NCBI RefSeq assembly: GCF_051401765.1
Contig: NW_027480449.1
Location: 682,001 to 746,000 of the forward strand
Length of the DNA stretch: 64,000 nucleotides
Reading direction: 5' to 3'
Origin: Calliopsis andreniformis
Taxonomy: Eukaryota; Arthropoda; Insecta; Hymenoptera; Andrenidae
Position 1 is the first letter of the stretch. Each line of letters opens with the position of its first letter. A model generated the notes under the pieces. It was given only the letters and a program-made list of their open reading frames with translations, had not been told where the DNA came from and ran no database searches. The position numbers were made by a program, and so were the translations under genes. Below, in pieces: positions 12,801 through 25,740 of this stretch.

Positions 12801-15592
12801 CCACTGACACTGCTCCTGACACTGCTCCTGTCACTGACACTGCTCCTGTCACTGACACTGCTCGCCACACTGCTCCTAACAGTGACACTGCTCCTGTCAC
12901 TGCTCCTGACACAGGCACTGCTGGTGATCCTGGCAACACTGCTCCTGATACTGACACTGACACTGCTGCTCACACTGCTCCTGACACTGCTCCTGACACT
13001 GACACTCCTCCAGCCACTGACACTGCTCCTGACACTGCTCCTGTCACTGACACTGCTCCTGCCCTGACCCTGCTCCTGACACTGCTCCTGGCACTAACAC
13101 TGCCCCTGACACTGCTCCTGACGCTGCACCTGACACTGACATTTGTCCTGACAGTGCTCCTGAAACTGGCACTGGTCCTGACACTGCTCCTGACACTGAC
13201 ACTGCTCGTCACACTGCTCCTGACACTGAATCTGCTCGTCACACTGCTCCTGACACAGACGCTGCACCTGAGAATGCTCCTGACACTCACGCTGCACCTG
13301 ACACTACTCCTGACACTGCACCTGACACTGCTCCTGACACAGACACTGCTCCTGATACTGGCACTGACAGTGCTCCTGACACTGACACTGGTCCAGTCAC
13401 TGACACTGCTCCTCACACTGCTCCTGACACCGACACTTGTCCTGACACTGCTCCTGAACCTGACACTGGTCCTGACACAGCTCCTGACACTGACACTGCT
13501 CCTCACACTGCTCCTGACACTGACTCTGCACCTGAGAATGCTCCTGACACTGACGCTGCACCTGACACTGCTCCTGTCACTGCTCCTGACACTGACAAGG
13601 GCACTGCTCCTGACACTGACACTGCTCCTGACACTGACACTGCTCCAGACACTGCTCCTGACACTGCTCCTGTCACTGACACTGCTCCTGACACTGCTCC
13701 TGACACTGACACTGCTGCTGATCCTGACAATGCTCCTGACACTGCTCCTGACACAGCTCCTGACACTGACACTGCTCCTGGCACTGACAGTGCTCCTGAC
13801 ACTGCTCCTGACACTGCTCCTGACGCTGCACCTGACACTGACACTTGTCCTGACACTGCTCCTGAAACTGACACTGGTCCTGACACTGCTCCTGACACTG
13901 ACACTGCTCGTCACACTGCTCCTAACACTGACACTGCTCGTCACACTGCTCCTGACACTGACACTGCACCTGAGAATGCTCCTGACACTCACGCTGCACC
14001 TGACTCTGCTCCTGACACTGCACATGACACTGCTCCTGACACAGACACTGCTCCTGATACTGGCACTGACACTGCTCCTGACACTGACACTGGTCTTGTC
14101 ACTGACGCTGCTCCTCACACTGCTCCTGACACCGACACTTGTCCTGACACTGCTCCTGAATCTGACACTGGTCCTGACACTGCTCCTGACACTGACAGTG
14201 CTCCTGACACTGCTCCTGAGACAGCTCCTGACACTGACACTGCTCCTCCCACTGTTCCTGACACTGCTGCTCACACTGACACTGCTCCTGTCACTGCTCC
14301 TAACACTGCTCCTGACTCTGACACTGCTCCTGACACTGCTCCTGATACTGACACTGGCACTGCTACTGACCATGCTGCTGACACTGACACTGCTCCTGAT
14401 CCTGACAATGCTCCTGACACTGCTCCAGCCACTGACACTGACCCCGACACTGCTCCTGTCTCTGACACTAACCCTCGCACTGCTCCTGACACAGCTCCTG
14501 ACACTGACACTGCTCCTGACACTGCTCCTGACACTGCTCCTGACTCTGAGACTGCTCCTGACACTGCTCCTGATAATGACACTGGCACTGCTACTGACCA
14601 TGCTGCTGACAGTGACACTGCTGCTGATCCTGACAATGCTCCTGACACTGCTCCCGCCACTGACACTGACACTGCACCTGACACTACTCCTGAAATAGCT
14701 GCTGTCACTGACACTTCTCCTGTCACTGCTCCTGACACTGACGGTGCTGCTGATCCTGAGAATGCTCCTGACACTGCTCCTGACACTGACACTGCTCCTG
14801 ACACTGCTGCTGACACTGGCACTGCTGCTGTTCCTGAGAATGCCCCTGAATCTGCTCCTCACACTGACACTGCTCCTGACGCTGCTCCTGACACTGACAC
14901 TGGTCTTGTCACTGACGCTGCTCCTCACACTGCTCCTGACACCGACACTTGTCCTGACACTGCTCCTGAATCTGACACTGGTCCTGACACTGCTCCTGAC
15001 ACTGACAGTGCTCCTGACACTGCTCCTGAGACAGCTCCTGACACTGACACTGCTCCTCCCACTGTTCCTGACACTGCTGCTCACACTGACACTGCTCCTG
15101 TCACTGCTCCTGACACTGCTCCTGACTCTGACACTGCTCCTGACACTGCTCCTGATACTGACACTGGCACTGCTACTGACCATGCTGCTGACACTGACAC
15201 TGCTCCTGATCCTGACAATGCTCCTGACACTGCTCCAGCCACTGACACTGACCCCGACACTGCTCCTGTCTCTGACACTAACCCTCACACTGCTCCTGAC
15301 ACAGCTCCTGACACTGACACTGCTCCTGACACTGCTCCTGACACTGCTCCTGACTCTGAGACTGCTCCTGACACTGCTCCTGATAATGACACTGGCACTG
15401 CTACTGACCATGCTGCTGACAGTGACACTGCTGCTGATCCTGACAATGCTCCTGACACTGCTCCCGCCACTGACACTGACACTGCACCTGACACTACTCC
15501 TGAAATAGCTGCTGTCACTGACACTTCTCCTGTCACTGCTCCTGACACTGACGGTGCTGCTGATCCTGAGAATGCTCCTGACACTGCTCCTG
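9825..15592 (+). repeat. ~5.7-kb tandem duplication, copy B (5,768 bp)
   Basis: Second copy, with the 108-bp stretch retained. A few single-base differences are visible, for example CTCCTGAAACTGACGCTG near 11,536 against CTCCTGACACTGACGCTG. Near 12,480-12,560 copy B differs from copy A by a module swap. The end is set where the order of steps diverges near 15,590. Confidence 0.83.
13056..13072 (+). other. Frame-shift junction 2
   Basis: Same junction sequence as at 7288, exactly 5,768 bases away, inside the second copy of the ~5.7-kb duplication. The frame moves by -1 again. Confidence 0.85.
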
Positions 15593-15754
15593 ACACTGAC
15601 ACTGCTCCTGACACTGCTGCTGACACTGGCACTGCTGCTGTTCCTGAGAATGCCCCTGAATCTGCTCCTCACACTGACACTGTTCCTGACGCTGCTCCTG
15701 ACACTGACACTGCTCCTGGCACTGACAGTGCTCCTGACACTGCTCCTGACATAG

Positions 15755-16726
15755 ACACTGCTCCTGACACTGACACTGCTCCTGACACTGCTCCTGACAC
15801 TGACACTGCTTCTCACACTGCTCCTGGCACTGACACTGCTGCTGACACTGCTCCTAACACAGACACTGCTGCTGATACTGACAATGCTCCTGACACGGCT
15901 CCTGACACAGACACTGCTCCTGACACTGCTCCCGACACTGACACTGCTCCTGATACTGCTCCTGACAATGGTCCTGACACTGACGCTTTTCCTGGCACTG
16001 CTCCTGAAACTGACACAGGTCCTGACACTGCTCCTGACACAGACACTGCTCCTCACACTGCTCCTGACTCTGACACTGCACCTGAGAATGCTCCTGACAC
16101 TGACGCTGCACCCGACACTGCTCCTGACGCTGCACCTGACACTGCTCCTGACACAGGCACTGCTCCTGATACTGCCACTGACACTGCTCCTGACCCTGCT
16201 CCTGACACTGCTCCTGACACTGACACTGCTCCTGACACTGCTCGTGACAGTGACAGTGTTCCTGACACTGCTCCTGACACTGACACTGACACACCTCCTG
16301 GCACTGCTCCTGACACTGACTCAGGTCCTGTCACTGACACTGCTCCTCCCACAGCTCCTGACACTGACACTGCTCCTCACACTGCTCCTGACACTGACAC
16401 TGCACCTGAGAATGCTCCTGACACTGACGCTGCACCTGACACTGCTCCTGTCACTGCTCCTGACACTGACACTGGCACTGCTCCTGACACTGACACTGCT
16501 CCAGACACTGCTCCAGACACTGCTCCTGACACTGACACTGCTCCTGACACTGCTCCTGACCCTGCTCCTGACTCAGACACTGCTCCTGACACTGCTCCTG
16601 ATACTGACACTGGCACTGACACTGACCATGCTCCTGACACTGACACTGCTGGTGATCCTGACAATGCTCCTGACACAGCTCCAGTCACTGACACTGACAC
16701 TGCTCCTGACACTACTCCTGAAATAG
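15755..16726 (+). repeat. First, partial copy of the 996-bp module
   Basis: From about 15,930 this matches 16,9xx-17,722 at +996. It begins with unusual steps (CTGCTTCTCACAC, CTAACACAGACACTGCTG) and an ACATAG stop of the Leu/Thr frame at 15,752-15,754. It contains DTDAFPGTAP, ARDSDSVPD and TPPGTAPDTDSGPV in the Ala-Pro-Asp-Thr frame. Confidence 0.8.
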
Positions 16727-18232
16727 CTGCTGTCACTGACACTTCTCCTGTCACTGCTCCTGACACTGACGGTGCTGCTCATCCTGAGAATGCTCCTGAT
16801 ACTGGTCCTGACACTGCTGCTGACACTGGCACTGCAGCTGTTCCTGAGAATGCCCCTGAGACTGCTCCTCACACTGACACTGCTCCTGACACTGCTCCTG
16901 ACACTGACACTGCTCCTGACACTGCTCCCGACACTGACACTGCTCCTGATACTGCTCCTGACAATGGTCCTGACACTGACGCTTTTCCTGGCACTGCTCC
17001 TGAAACTGACACAGGTCCTGACACTGCTCCTGACACAGACACTGCTCCTCACACTGCTCCTGACTCTGACACTGCACCTGAGAATGCTCCTGACACTGAC
17101 GCTGCACCCGACACTGCTCCTGACGCTGCACCTGACACTGCTCCTGACACAGGCACTGCTCCTGATACTGCCACTGACACTGCTCCTGACCCTGCTCCTG
17201 ACACTGCTCCTGACACTGACACTGCTCCTGACACTGCTCGTGACAGTGACAGTGTTCCTGACACTGCTCCTGACACTGACACTGACACACCTCCTGGCAC
17301 TGCTCCTGACACTGACTCAGGTCCTGTCACTGACACTGCTCCTCCCACAGCTCCTGACACTGACACTGCTCCTCACACTGCTCCTGACACTGACACTGCA
17401 CCTGAGAATGCTCCTGACACTGACGCTGCACCTGACACTGCTCCTGTCACTGCTCCTGACACTGACACTGGCACTGCTCCTGACACTGACACTGCTCCAG
17501 ACACTGCTCCAGACACTGCTCCTGACACTGACACTGCTCCTGACACTGCTCCTGACCCTGCTCCTGACTCAGACACTGCTCCTGACACTGCTCCTGATAC
17601 TGACACTGGCACTGACACTGACCATGCTCCTGACACTGACACTGCTGGTGATCCTGACAATGCTCCTGACACAGCTCCAGTCACTGACACTGACACTGCT
17701 CCTGACACTACTCCTGAAATAGCTGCTGTCACTGACACTTCTCCTGTCACTGCTCCTGACACTGACGGTGCTGCTCATCCTGAGAATGCTCCTGATACTG
17801 GTCCTGACACTGCTGCTGACACTGGCACTGCTGCTGTTCCTGAGAATGCCTCTGAGACTGCTCCTCACACTGACACTGCTCCTGACACTGCTCCTGACAC
17901 TGACACTGCTCCTAACACTGCTCCTGACACTGACACTACCGCTGACACTGTTCCTAACATTGCAGCTGACACTGACACTGCTCCTGACACTGGCACTGTA
18001 CCTGACACTGCTCCTGACACTGACACTGCTCCTGCCACTGTTCCTGACACTGCTGCTCACAAAGACACTGCTCCTGACACTGACACTGCTCCTCACACTG
18101 CTCCTGATACTGACAATGGCACTGCTACTGGCCATGCTCCTGACACTGACACTGCTGCTGATCCTGACAATGCTCCTGACGCTGCTCCAGTCACTGACAC
18201 TGACACTGCTCCTGACACTACTCCTGAAATAG
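16727..18232 (+). repeat. 1,506-bp tandem duplication, copy 1 (996 + 510 modules)
   Basis: Repeats at +1,506 (251 x 6). The 316-codon Leu/Thr frame at 16,772-17,722 recurs with identical translation at 18,278-19,228. One synonymous-looking change is visible (GACACTGCTCCCGAC against GACTCTGCTCCCGAC). Confidence 0.9.
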
Positions 18233-19738
18233 CTGCTGTCACTGACACTTCTCCTGTCACTGCTCCTGACACTGACGGTGCTGCTCATCCTGAGAATGCT
18301 CCTGATACTGGTCCTGACACTGCTGCTGACACTGGCACTGCAGCTGTTCCTGAGAATGCCCCTGAGACTGCTCCTCACACTGACACTGCTCCTGACACTG
18401 CTCCTGACACTGACACTGCTCCTGACTCTGCTCCCGACACTGACACTGCTCCTGATACTGCTCCTGACAATGGTCCTGACACTGACGCTTTTCCTGGCAC
18501 TGCTCCTGAAACTGACACAGGTCCTGACACTGCTCCTGACACAGACACTGCTCCTCACACTGCTCCTGACTCTGACACTGCACCTGAGAATGCTCCTGAC
18601 ACTGACGCTGCACCCGACACTGCTCCTGACGCTGCACCTGACACTGCTCCTGACACAGGCACTGCTCCTGATACTGCCACTGACACTGCTCCTGACCCTG
18701 CTCCTGACACTGCTCCTGACACTGACACTGCTCCTGACACTGCTCGTGACAGTGACAGTGTTCCTGACACTGCTCCTGACACTGACACTGACACACCTCC
18801 TGGCACTGCTCCTGACACTGACTCAGGTCCTGTCACTGACACTGCTCCTCCCACAGCTCCTGACACTGACACTGCTCCTCACACTGCTCCTGACACTGAC
18901 ACTGCACCTGAGAATGCTCCTGACACTGACGCTGCACCTGACACTGCTCCTGTCACTGCTCCTGACACTGACACTGGCACTGCTCCTGACACTGACACTG
19001 CTCCAGACACTGCTCCAGACACTGCTCCTGACACTGACACTGCTCCTGACACTGCTCCTGACCCTGCTCCTGACTCAGACACTGCTCCTGACACTGCTCC
19101 TGATACTGACACTGGCACTGACACTGACCATGCTCCTGACACTGACACTGCTGGTGATCCTGACAATGCTCCTGACACAGCTCCAGTCACTGACACTGAC
19201 ACTGCTCCTGACACTACTCCTGAAATAGCTGCTGTCACTGACACTTCTCCTGTCACTGCTCCTGACACTGACGGTGCTGCTCATCCTGAGAATGCTCCTG
19301 ATACTGGTCCTGACACTGCTGCTGACACTGGCACTGCTGCTGTTCCTGAGAATGCCCCTGAGACTGCTCCTCACACTGACACTGCTCCTGACACTGCTCC
19401 TGACACTGACACTGCTCCTAACACTGCTCCTGACACTGACACTACCGCTGACACTGTTCCTAACATTGCAGCTGACACTGACACTGCTCCTGACACTGGC
19501 ACTGTACCTGACACTGCTCCTGACACTGACACTGCTCCTGCCACTGTTCCTGACACTGCTGCTCACAAAGACACTGCTCCTGACACTGACACTGCTCCTC
19601 ACACTGCTCCTGATACTGACAATGGCACTGCTACTGGCCATGCTCCTGACACTGACACTGCTGCTGATCCTGACAATGCTCCTGACGCTGCTCCAGTCAC
19701 TGACACTGACACTGCACCTGACACTACTCCTGAAATAG
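18233..19738 (+). repeat. 1,506-bp tandem duplication, copy 2
   Basis: Second copy. It differs near its end, with ACTGCACCTGACAC and TAGATG in place of ACTGCTCCTGACAC and TAGCTG. That links it to the module type that follows at 19,739. Confidence 0.9.
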
Positions 19739-20323
19739 ATGCTGTCACTGACACTTCTCCTGTCACTGCTCCTGACACTGACGCTGCTGCCGATCCTGAG
19801 AATGCTCCTGACACTGCTCCTGACACTGACACAGCTCCTGAGAGTGCTCCTGACACTGGCACTGCTGCTGTTCCTGAGAATGCCCCTGAATCTGGTCCTC
19901 ACACTGACTCTGCTCCTGACACTGCTCCTGACACTGACACTGTCACTGCTCCTGACACTGACTCTGCTCCTGACACTGCTACTGACACTGACACTGCTCC
20001 TGATACTGACACTGGCACTGCTGCTCACACTGCTCCTGACACTGCTCCTGACACTGACACTCCTCCAGCCACTGACACTGCTCCTGACACTGCTCCTGTC
20101 ACTGACACTGCTCCTGTCACTGACACTGCTCGCCACACTGCTCCTAACAGTGACACTGCTCCTGTCACTGCTCCTGACACAGGCACTGCTGGTGATCCTG
20201 GCAACACTGCTCCTGATACTGACACTGACACTGCTGCTCACACTGCTCCTGACACTGCTCCTGACACTGACACTCCTCCAGCCACTGACACTGCTCCTGA
20301 CACTGCTCCTGTCACTGACACTG

Positions 20324-20340
20324 CTCCTGCCCTGACCCTG
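20324..20340 (+). other. Frame-shift junction 3
   Basis: Same junction sequence. It is followed by a CTCCTGGCACTAACACTGCC context in which the next step is CCCCGAC rather than CCCTGAC. The frame moves by -1. Confidence 0.85.
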
Positions 20341-22980
20341 CTCCTGACACTGCTCCTGGCACTAACACTGCCCCCGACACTGCTCCTGACGCTGCACCTG
20401 ACACTGACACTTGTCCTGACAGTGCTCCTGAAACTGACACTGGTCCTGACACTGCTCCTGACACTGACACTGCTCGTCACACTGCTCCTGACACTGAAAC
20501 TGCTCGTCACACTGCTCCTGACACTGACTCTGCACCTGAGAATGCTCCTGACACTCACGCTGCACCTGACACTACTCCTGACACTGCACCTGACACTGCT
20601 CCTGACACAGACACTGCTCCTGATACTGGCACTGACAGTGCTCCTGACACTGACACTGGTCCAGTCACTGACACTGCTCCTCACACTGCTCCTGACACCG
20701 ACACTTGTCCTGACACTGCTCCTGAACCTGACACTGGTCCTGACACGGCTCCTGACACTGACACTGCTCCTCACACTGCTCCTGACACTGACTCTGCACC
20801 TGAGAATGCTCCTGACACTGACGCTGCACCTGACACTGCTCCTGTCACTGCTCCTGACACTGACAAGGGCACTGCTCCTGACACTGACACTGCTCCTAAC
20901 ACTGACACTGCTCGTCACACTGCTCCTGACACTGACACTGCACCTGAGAATGCTCCTGACACTCACGCTGCACCTGACTCTGCTCCTGACAGTGCACATG
21001 ACACTGCTCCTGACACAGACACTGCTCCTGATACTGGCACTGACACTGCTCCTGACACTGACACTGGTCTTGTCACTGACGCTGCTCCTCACACTGCTCC
21101 TGACACTGCTCCTGACACTGACAGTGCTCCTGACACTGCTCCTGAGACAGCTCCTGACACTGACACTGCTCCTCCCACTGTTCCTGACACTGCTGCTCAC
21201 ACTGACACTGCTCCTGTCACTGCTCCTGACACTGCTCCTGACTCTGACACTGCTCCTGACACTGCTCCTGATACTGACACTGGCACTGCTACTGACCATG
21301 CTGCTGACACTGACACTGCTCCTGATCCTGACAATGCTCCTGACACTGCTCCAGCCACTGACACTGACCCCGACACTGCTCCTGTCTCTGACACTAACAC
21401 TCACACTGCTCCTGACACAGCTCCTGACACTGACACTGCTCCTGACTCTGAGACTGCTCCTGACACTGCTCCTGATAATGACACTGGCACTGCTACTGAC
21501 CATGCTGCTGACACTGACACTGCTGCTGATCCTGACAATGCTCCTGACACTGCTCCCGCCACTGACACTGACACTGCACCTGACACTACTCCTGAAATAG
21601 CTGCTGTCACTGACACTTCTCCTGTCACTGCTCCTGACACTGACGGTGCTGCTGATCCTGAGAATGCTCCTGACACTGCTCCTGACACTGACACTGCTCC
21701 TGACACTGCTGCTGACACTGGCACTGCTGCTGTTCCTGAGAATGCCCCTGAATCTGCTCCTCACACTGACACTGCTCCTGACGCTGCTCCTGACACTGAC
21801 ACTGCTCCAGGCACTGACAGTGCTCCTGACACTGCTCCTGACATAGACACTGCTCCTGACACTGACACTGCTCCTGACACTGCTCCTGACACTGACACTG
21901 CTCCTCACACTGCTCCTGGCACTGACACTGCTGCTGACACTGCTCCTAACACAGACACTGCTGTTGATACTGACAATGCTCCTGACACGGCTCCTGACAC
22001 AGACACTGCTCCTGACACTGCTCCCGACACTGACACTGCTCCTGATACTGCTCCTGACACTGGTCCTGACACTGACGCTTGTCCTGGCACTGCTCCTGAA
22101 ACTGACACAGGTCCTGACACTGCTCCTGACACAGACACTGCTCCTCACACTGCTCCTGACTCTGACACTGCACCTGAGAATGCTCCTGACACTGACGCTG
22201 CACCCGACACTGCTCCTGACGCTGCACCTGACACTGCTCCTGACACAGGCACTGCTCCTGATACTGCCACTGACACTGCTCCTGAACCTGCTCCTGACAC
22301 TGCTCCTGACACTGACACTGCTCCTGACACTGCTCCTGACACGGACACTCCTGCTGATCCTGACAATGCTCCTGACACTGCTCCTGACACAGCTCCTGAC
22401 ACTGACACTGCTCCTGGCACTGACAGTGCTCCTGACACTGCTCCTGACATAGACGCTGCTCCTGACACTGCTCCTGACACTGACACTGCTCCTGACACTG
22501 CTCCTGACACTGACACTGCTCCTGACACTGCTCCTGACCCTGCTCCTGACTCAGACACTGCTCCTGACACTGCTCCTGATACTGACACTGGCACTGACAC
22601 TGACCATGCTCCTGACACTGACACTGCTGGTGATCCTGACAATGCTCCTGACACAGCTCCAGTCACTGACACTGACACTGCACCTGACACTACTCCTGAA
22701 ATAGCTGCTGTCACTGACACTTCTCCTGTCACTGCTCCTGACACTGACGGTGCTGCTCATCCTGAGAATGCTCCTGATACTGGTCCTGACACTGCTGCTG
22801 ACACTGGCACTGCTGCTGTTCCTGAGAATGCCCCTGAATCTGCTCCTCACACTGACACTGCTCCTGACACTGCTCCTGACACTGACACTGCTCCTAACAC
22901 TGCTCCTGACACTGCTCCTGACACTGACACTCCTCCAGCCACTGACACTGCTCCTGACACTGCTCCTGTCACTGACACTG

Positions 22981-22997
22981 CTCCTGCCCTGACTCTG
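22981..22997 (+). other. Frame-shift junction 4 (variant)
   Basis: The core reads CTCCTGCCCTGACTCTG, with one substitution against the other five copies, and the downstream flank diverges after about 50 bases. The frame still moves by -1. The surrounding marker spacing is 545 bp, which is -1 modulo 6. Confidence 0.82.
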
Positions 22998-25740
22998 CTC
23001 CTGACACTGCTCCTGGCACTAACACTGCCCCTGGCACTGCTCCTGACGCTGACGGTGCTGCTGATCCTGAGAATGCTCCTGACACTGCTCCTGACACTGA
23101 CACTGCTCCTCACACTGCTCCTGATACTGACACTGGCACTGCTACTGGCCATGCTCCTGACACTGACACTGCTGCTGATCCTGACAATGCTCCTGACGCT
23201 GCTCCAGTCACTGACACTGACACTGCACCTGACACTACTCCTGAAATAGCTGCTGTCACTGACACTTCTCCTGTCACTGCTCCTGACACAGGCACTGCTG
23301 GTGATCCTGGCAATGCTCCCTACACAGCTCCTGACATTGGCACTGGTCCTGACTCTGCTCCTGACACTGACACTGCCACTGACACTGCCCCTGACCCTGC
23401 TCCTGACACTGCTCCTGGCACTGACACTGCTCCTGACACTGCTCCTGACGCTGCACCTGACTCTGACACTTGTCCTGACACTGCTCCTCAAGCTGACACT
23501 GGTCCTGACACTGCTCCTGACACTGACACTGCTCCTCACACTGCTCCTGACACTGACACTGCTCCTCACACTGCTCCTGACACTGACACTGCACCTGAGA
23601 ACGCTCCTGACACTGACGCTGCACCCGACACTGCTCCTGTCACTGCTCCTGACACTGACACTGACACTGCTCCTGACACTGACACTGCTCTTGACACTGT
23701 CACTGCTCCAGACACTGCTCCTGACACTGCTCCTGACACTGACACTGCTCCTGACACTGCTCCTGACACGGACACTCCTGCTGATCCTGACAATGCTCCT
23801 GACACTGCTCCTGACACAGCTCCTGATACTGACACTGCTCCTGGCACTGACAGTGCTCCTGACACTGCTCCTGACATAGACACTGCTCCAGACACTGCTC
23901 CTGGCACTGACACTGCTCCTGACACTGCTCCTGACACTGACACTGCTCCTCACACTGCTCCTGGCACTGACACTGCTGCTGACACTGCTCCTAACACAGA
24001 CACTGCTGTTGATACTGACAATGCTCCTGACACGGCTCCTGACACAGACACTGCTCCTGACACTGCTCCCGACACTGACACTGCTCCTGATACTGCTCCT
24101 GACACTGGTCCTGACACTGACGCTTGTCCTGGCACTGCTCCTGAAACTGACACAGGTCCTGACACTGCTCCTGACACAGACACTGCTCCTCACACTGCTC
24201 CTGACTCTGACACTGCACCTGAGAATGCTCCTGACACTGACGCTGCACCCGACACTGCTCCTGACGCTGCACCTGACACTGCTCCTGACACAGGCACTGC
24301 TCCTGATACTGCCACTGACACTGCTCCTGAACCTGCTCCTGACACTGCTCCTGACACTGACACTGCTCCTGACACTGCTCCTGACACGGACACTCCTGCT
24401 GATCCTGACAATGCTCCTGACACTGCTCCTGACACAGCTCCTGACACTGACACTGCTCCTGGCACAGACAGTGCTCCTGACACTGCTCCTGACATAGACA
24501 CTGCTCCTGACACTGCTCCTGACACTGACACTGCTCCTGACACTGCTCCTGACACTGACACTGCTCCTGACACTGCTCCTGACCCTGCTCCTGACTCAGA
24601 CACTGCTCCTGACACTGCTCCTGATACTGACACTGGCACTGACACTGACCATGCTCCTGACACTGACACTGCTGGTGATCCTGACAATGTTCCTGACACA
24701 GCTCCAGTCACTGACACTGACACTGCACCTGACACTACTCCTGAAATAGCTGCTGTCACTGACACTTCTCCTGTCACTGCTCCTCACACTGACACAGCTC
24801 CTGACACTGCTCCTGACACTGACACTGCTCCTAACACTGCTCCTGACACTGACACTACCGCTGACACTGTTCCTAACATTGCAGCTGACACTGACACTGC
24901 TCCAGACACTGGCACTGTACCTGACACTGCTCCTGACACTGACACTGCTCCTGCCACTGTTCCTGACACTGCTGCTCACAAAGACACTGCTCCTGACACT
25001 GACACTGCTCCTCACACTGCTCCTGATACTGACACTGGCACTGCTACTGGCCATGCTCCTGACACTGACACTGCTGCTGATCCTGACAATGCTCCTGACG
25101 CTGCTCCAGTCACTGACACTGACACTGCACCTGACACTACTCCTGAAATAGATGCTGCCACTGACACTTCTCCTGTCACTGCTCCTGACACTGACGCTGC
25201 TGCCGATCCTGAGAATGCTCCTGACACTGCTCCTGACACTGGCACAGCTCCTGAGAGTGCTCCTGACACTGGCACTGCTGCTGTTCCTGAGAATGCCCCT
25301 GAATCTGGTCCTCACACTGACTCTGCTCCTGACACTGCTCCTGACACTGACACTGTCACTGCTCCTGACACTGACTCTGCTCCTGACACTGCTACTGACA
25401 CTGACACTGCTCCTGATACTGACACTGACACTGCTGCTCACACTGCTCCTGACACTGCTCCTGACACTGACACTCCTCCAGCCACTGACACTGCTCCTGA
25501 CACTGCTCCTGTCACTGACACTGCTCCTGTCACTGACACTGCTCGCCACACTGCTCCTAACAGTGACACTGCTCCTGTCACTGCTCCTGACACTGGCACT
25601 GCTGGTGATCCTGGCAATGCTCCCTACACAGCTCCTGACATTGGCACTGGTCCTGACTCTGCTCCTGACACTGACACTGCCACTGACACTGCCCCTGACC
25701 CTGCTCCTGACACTGCTCCTGGCACTAACACTGCCCCTGA

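Larger units (their letters stand above)
7283..14698 (+). other. Ala-Pro-Asp-Thr open frame, segment 2
   Basis: The frame opens after TGA 7280-7282, enters the Ala-Pro-Asp-Thr reading at the junction and keeps it for about 1,925 codons. At the next junction (13056-13072) it passes into the Leu/Thr frame and ends at TAG 14696-14698. It has no ATG. It carries the sub-pattern DTDKGTAPD near 7,830 and the VTDTSPVTAPDTDGAADPENAP block near 8,950 and 9,760. Openness is expected from the codon set, so coding potential is only a hypothesis. Confidence 0.3.
13051..21600 (+). other. Ala-Pro-Asp-Thr open frame, segment 3
   Basis: About 2,425 codons read as Ala-Pro-Asp-Thr between the second and third junctions, followed by Leu/Thr reading to TAG 21598-21600. 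The segment includes the module with DTDAFPGTAP and ARDSDSVPDTAP near 16.0, 17.0 and 18.5 kb. No ATG lies in the frame. A neighbouring ATAG motif at 15,751-15,754 is a stop only in the Leu/Thr frame and reads D-I-D here. Confidence 0.3.
20319..23249 (+). other. Ala-Pro-Asp-Thr open frame, segment 4
   Basis: A short segment of about 890 Ala-Pro-Asp-Thr codons between the third and fourth junctions. It then runs out in the Leu/Thr frame at TAG 23247-23249. It contains a deleted version of the module seen at 7.4-8.9 kb: the corresponding Leu/Thr frame is 392 codons here against 514 there. No ATG lies in the frame. Confidence 0.28.
19739..25740 (+). repeat. Rearranged mosaic of modules with three frame-shift junctions close together
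   Basis: This part re-uses pieces of earlier modules with deletions. 19,739-20,340 matches 6,703-7,304. 20,341-21,600 is a shortened form of 7,305-8,930. 21,860-22,704 matches 23,905-24,749 at +2,045, with a junction between the two. Spacing between markers is irregular (1862, 1104, 545, 1500, 402). It reads as the most recombined part of the hexamer array. Confidence 0.8.

Noticed and set aside
16751..17290. Cys/Gln-rich minus-strand frames (QCQCQE) that look like cysteine-rich structural proteins
   Set aside because: They are the CAG-TGT reading of the hexamer array, too short and too regular, with no conserved ends between copies.
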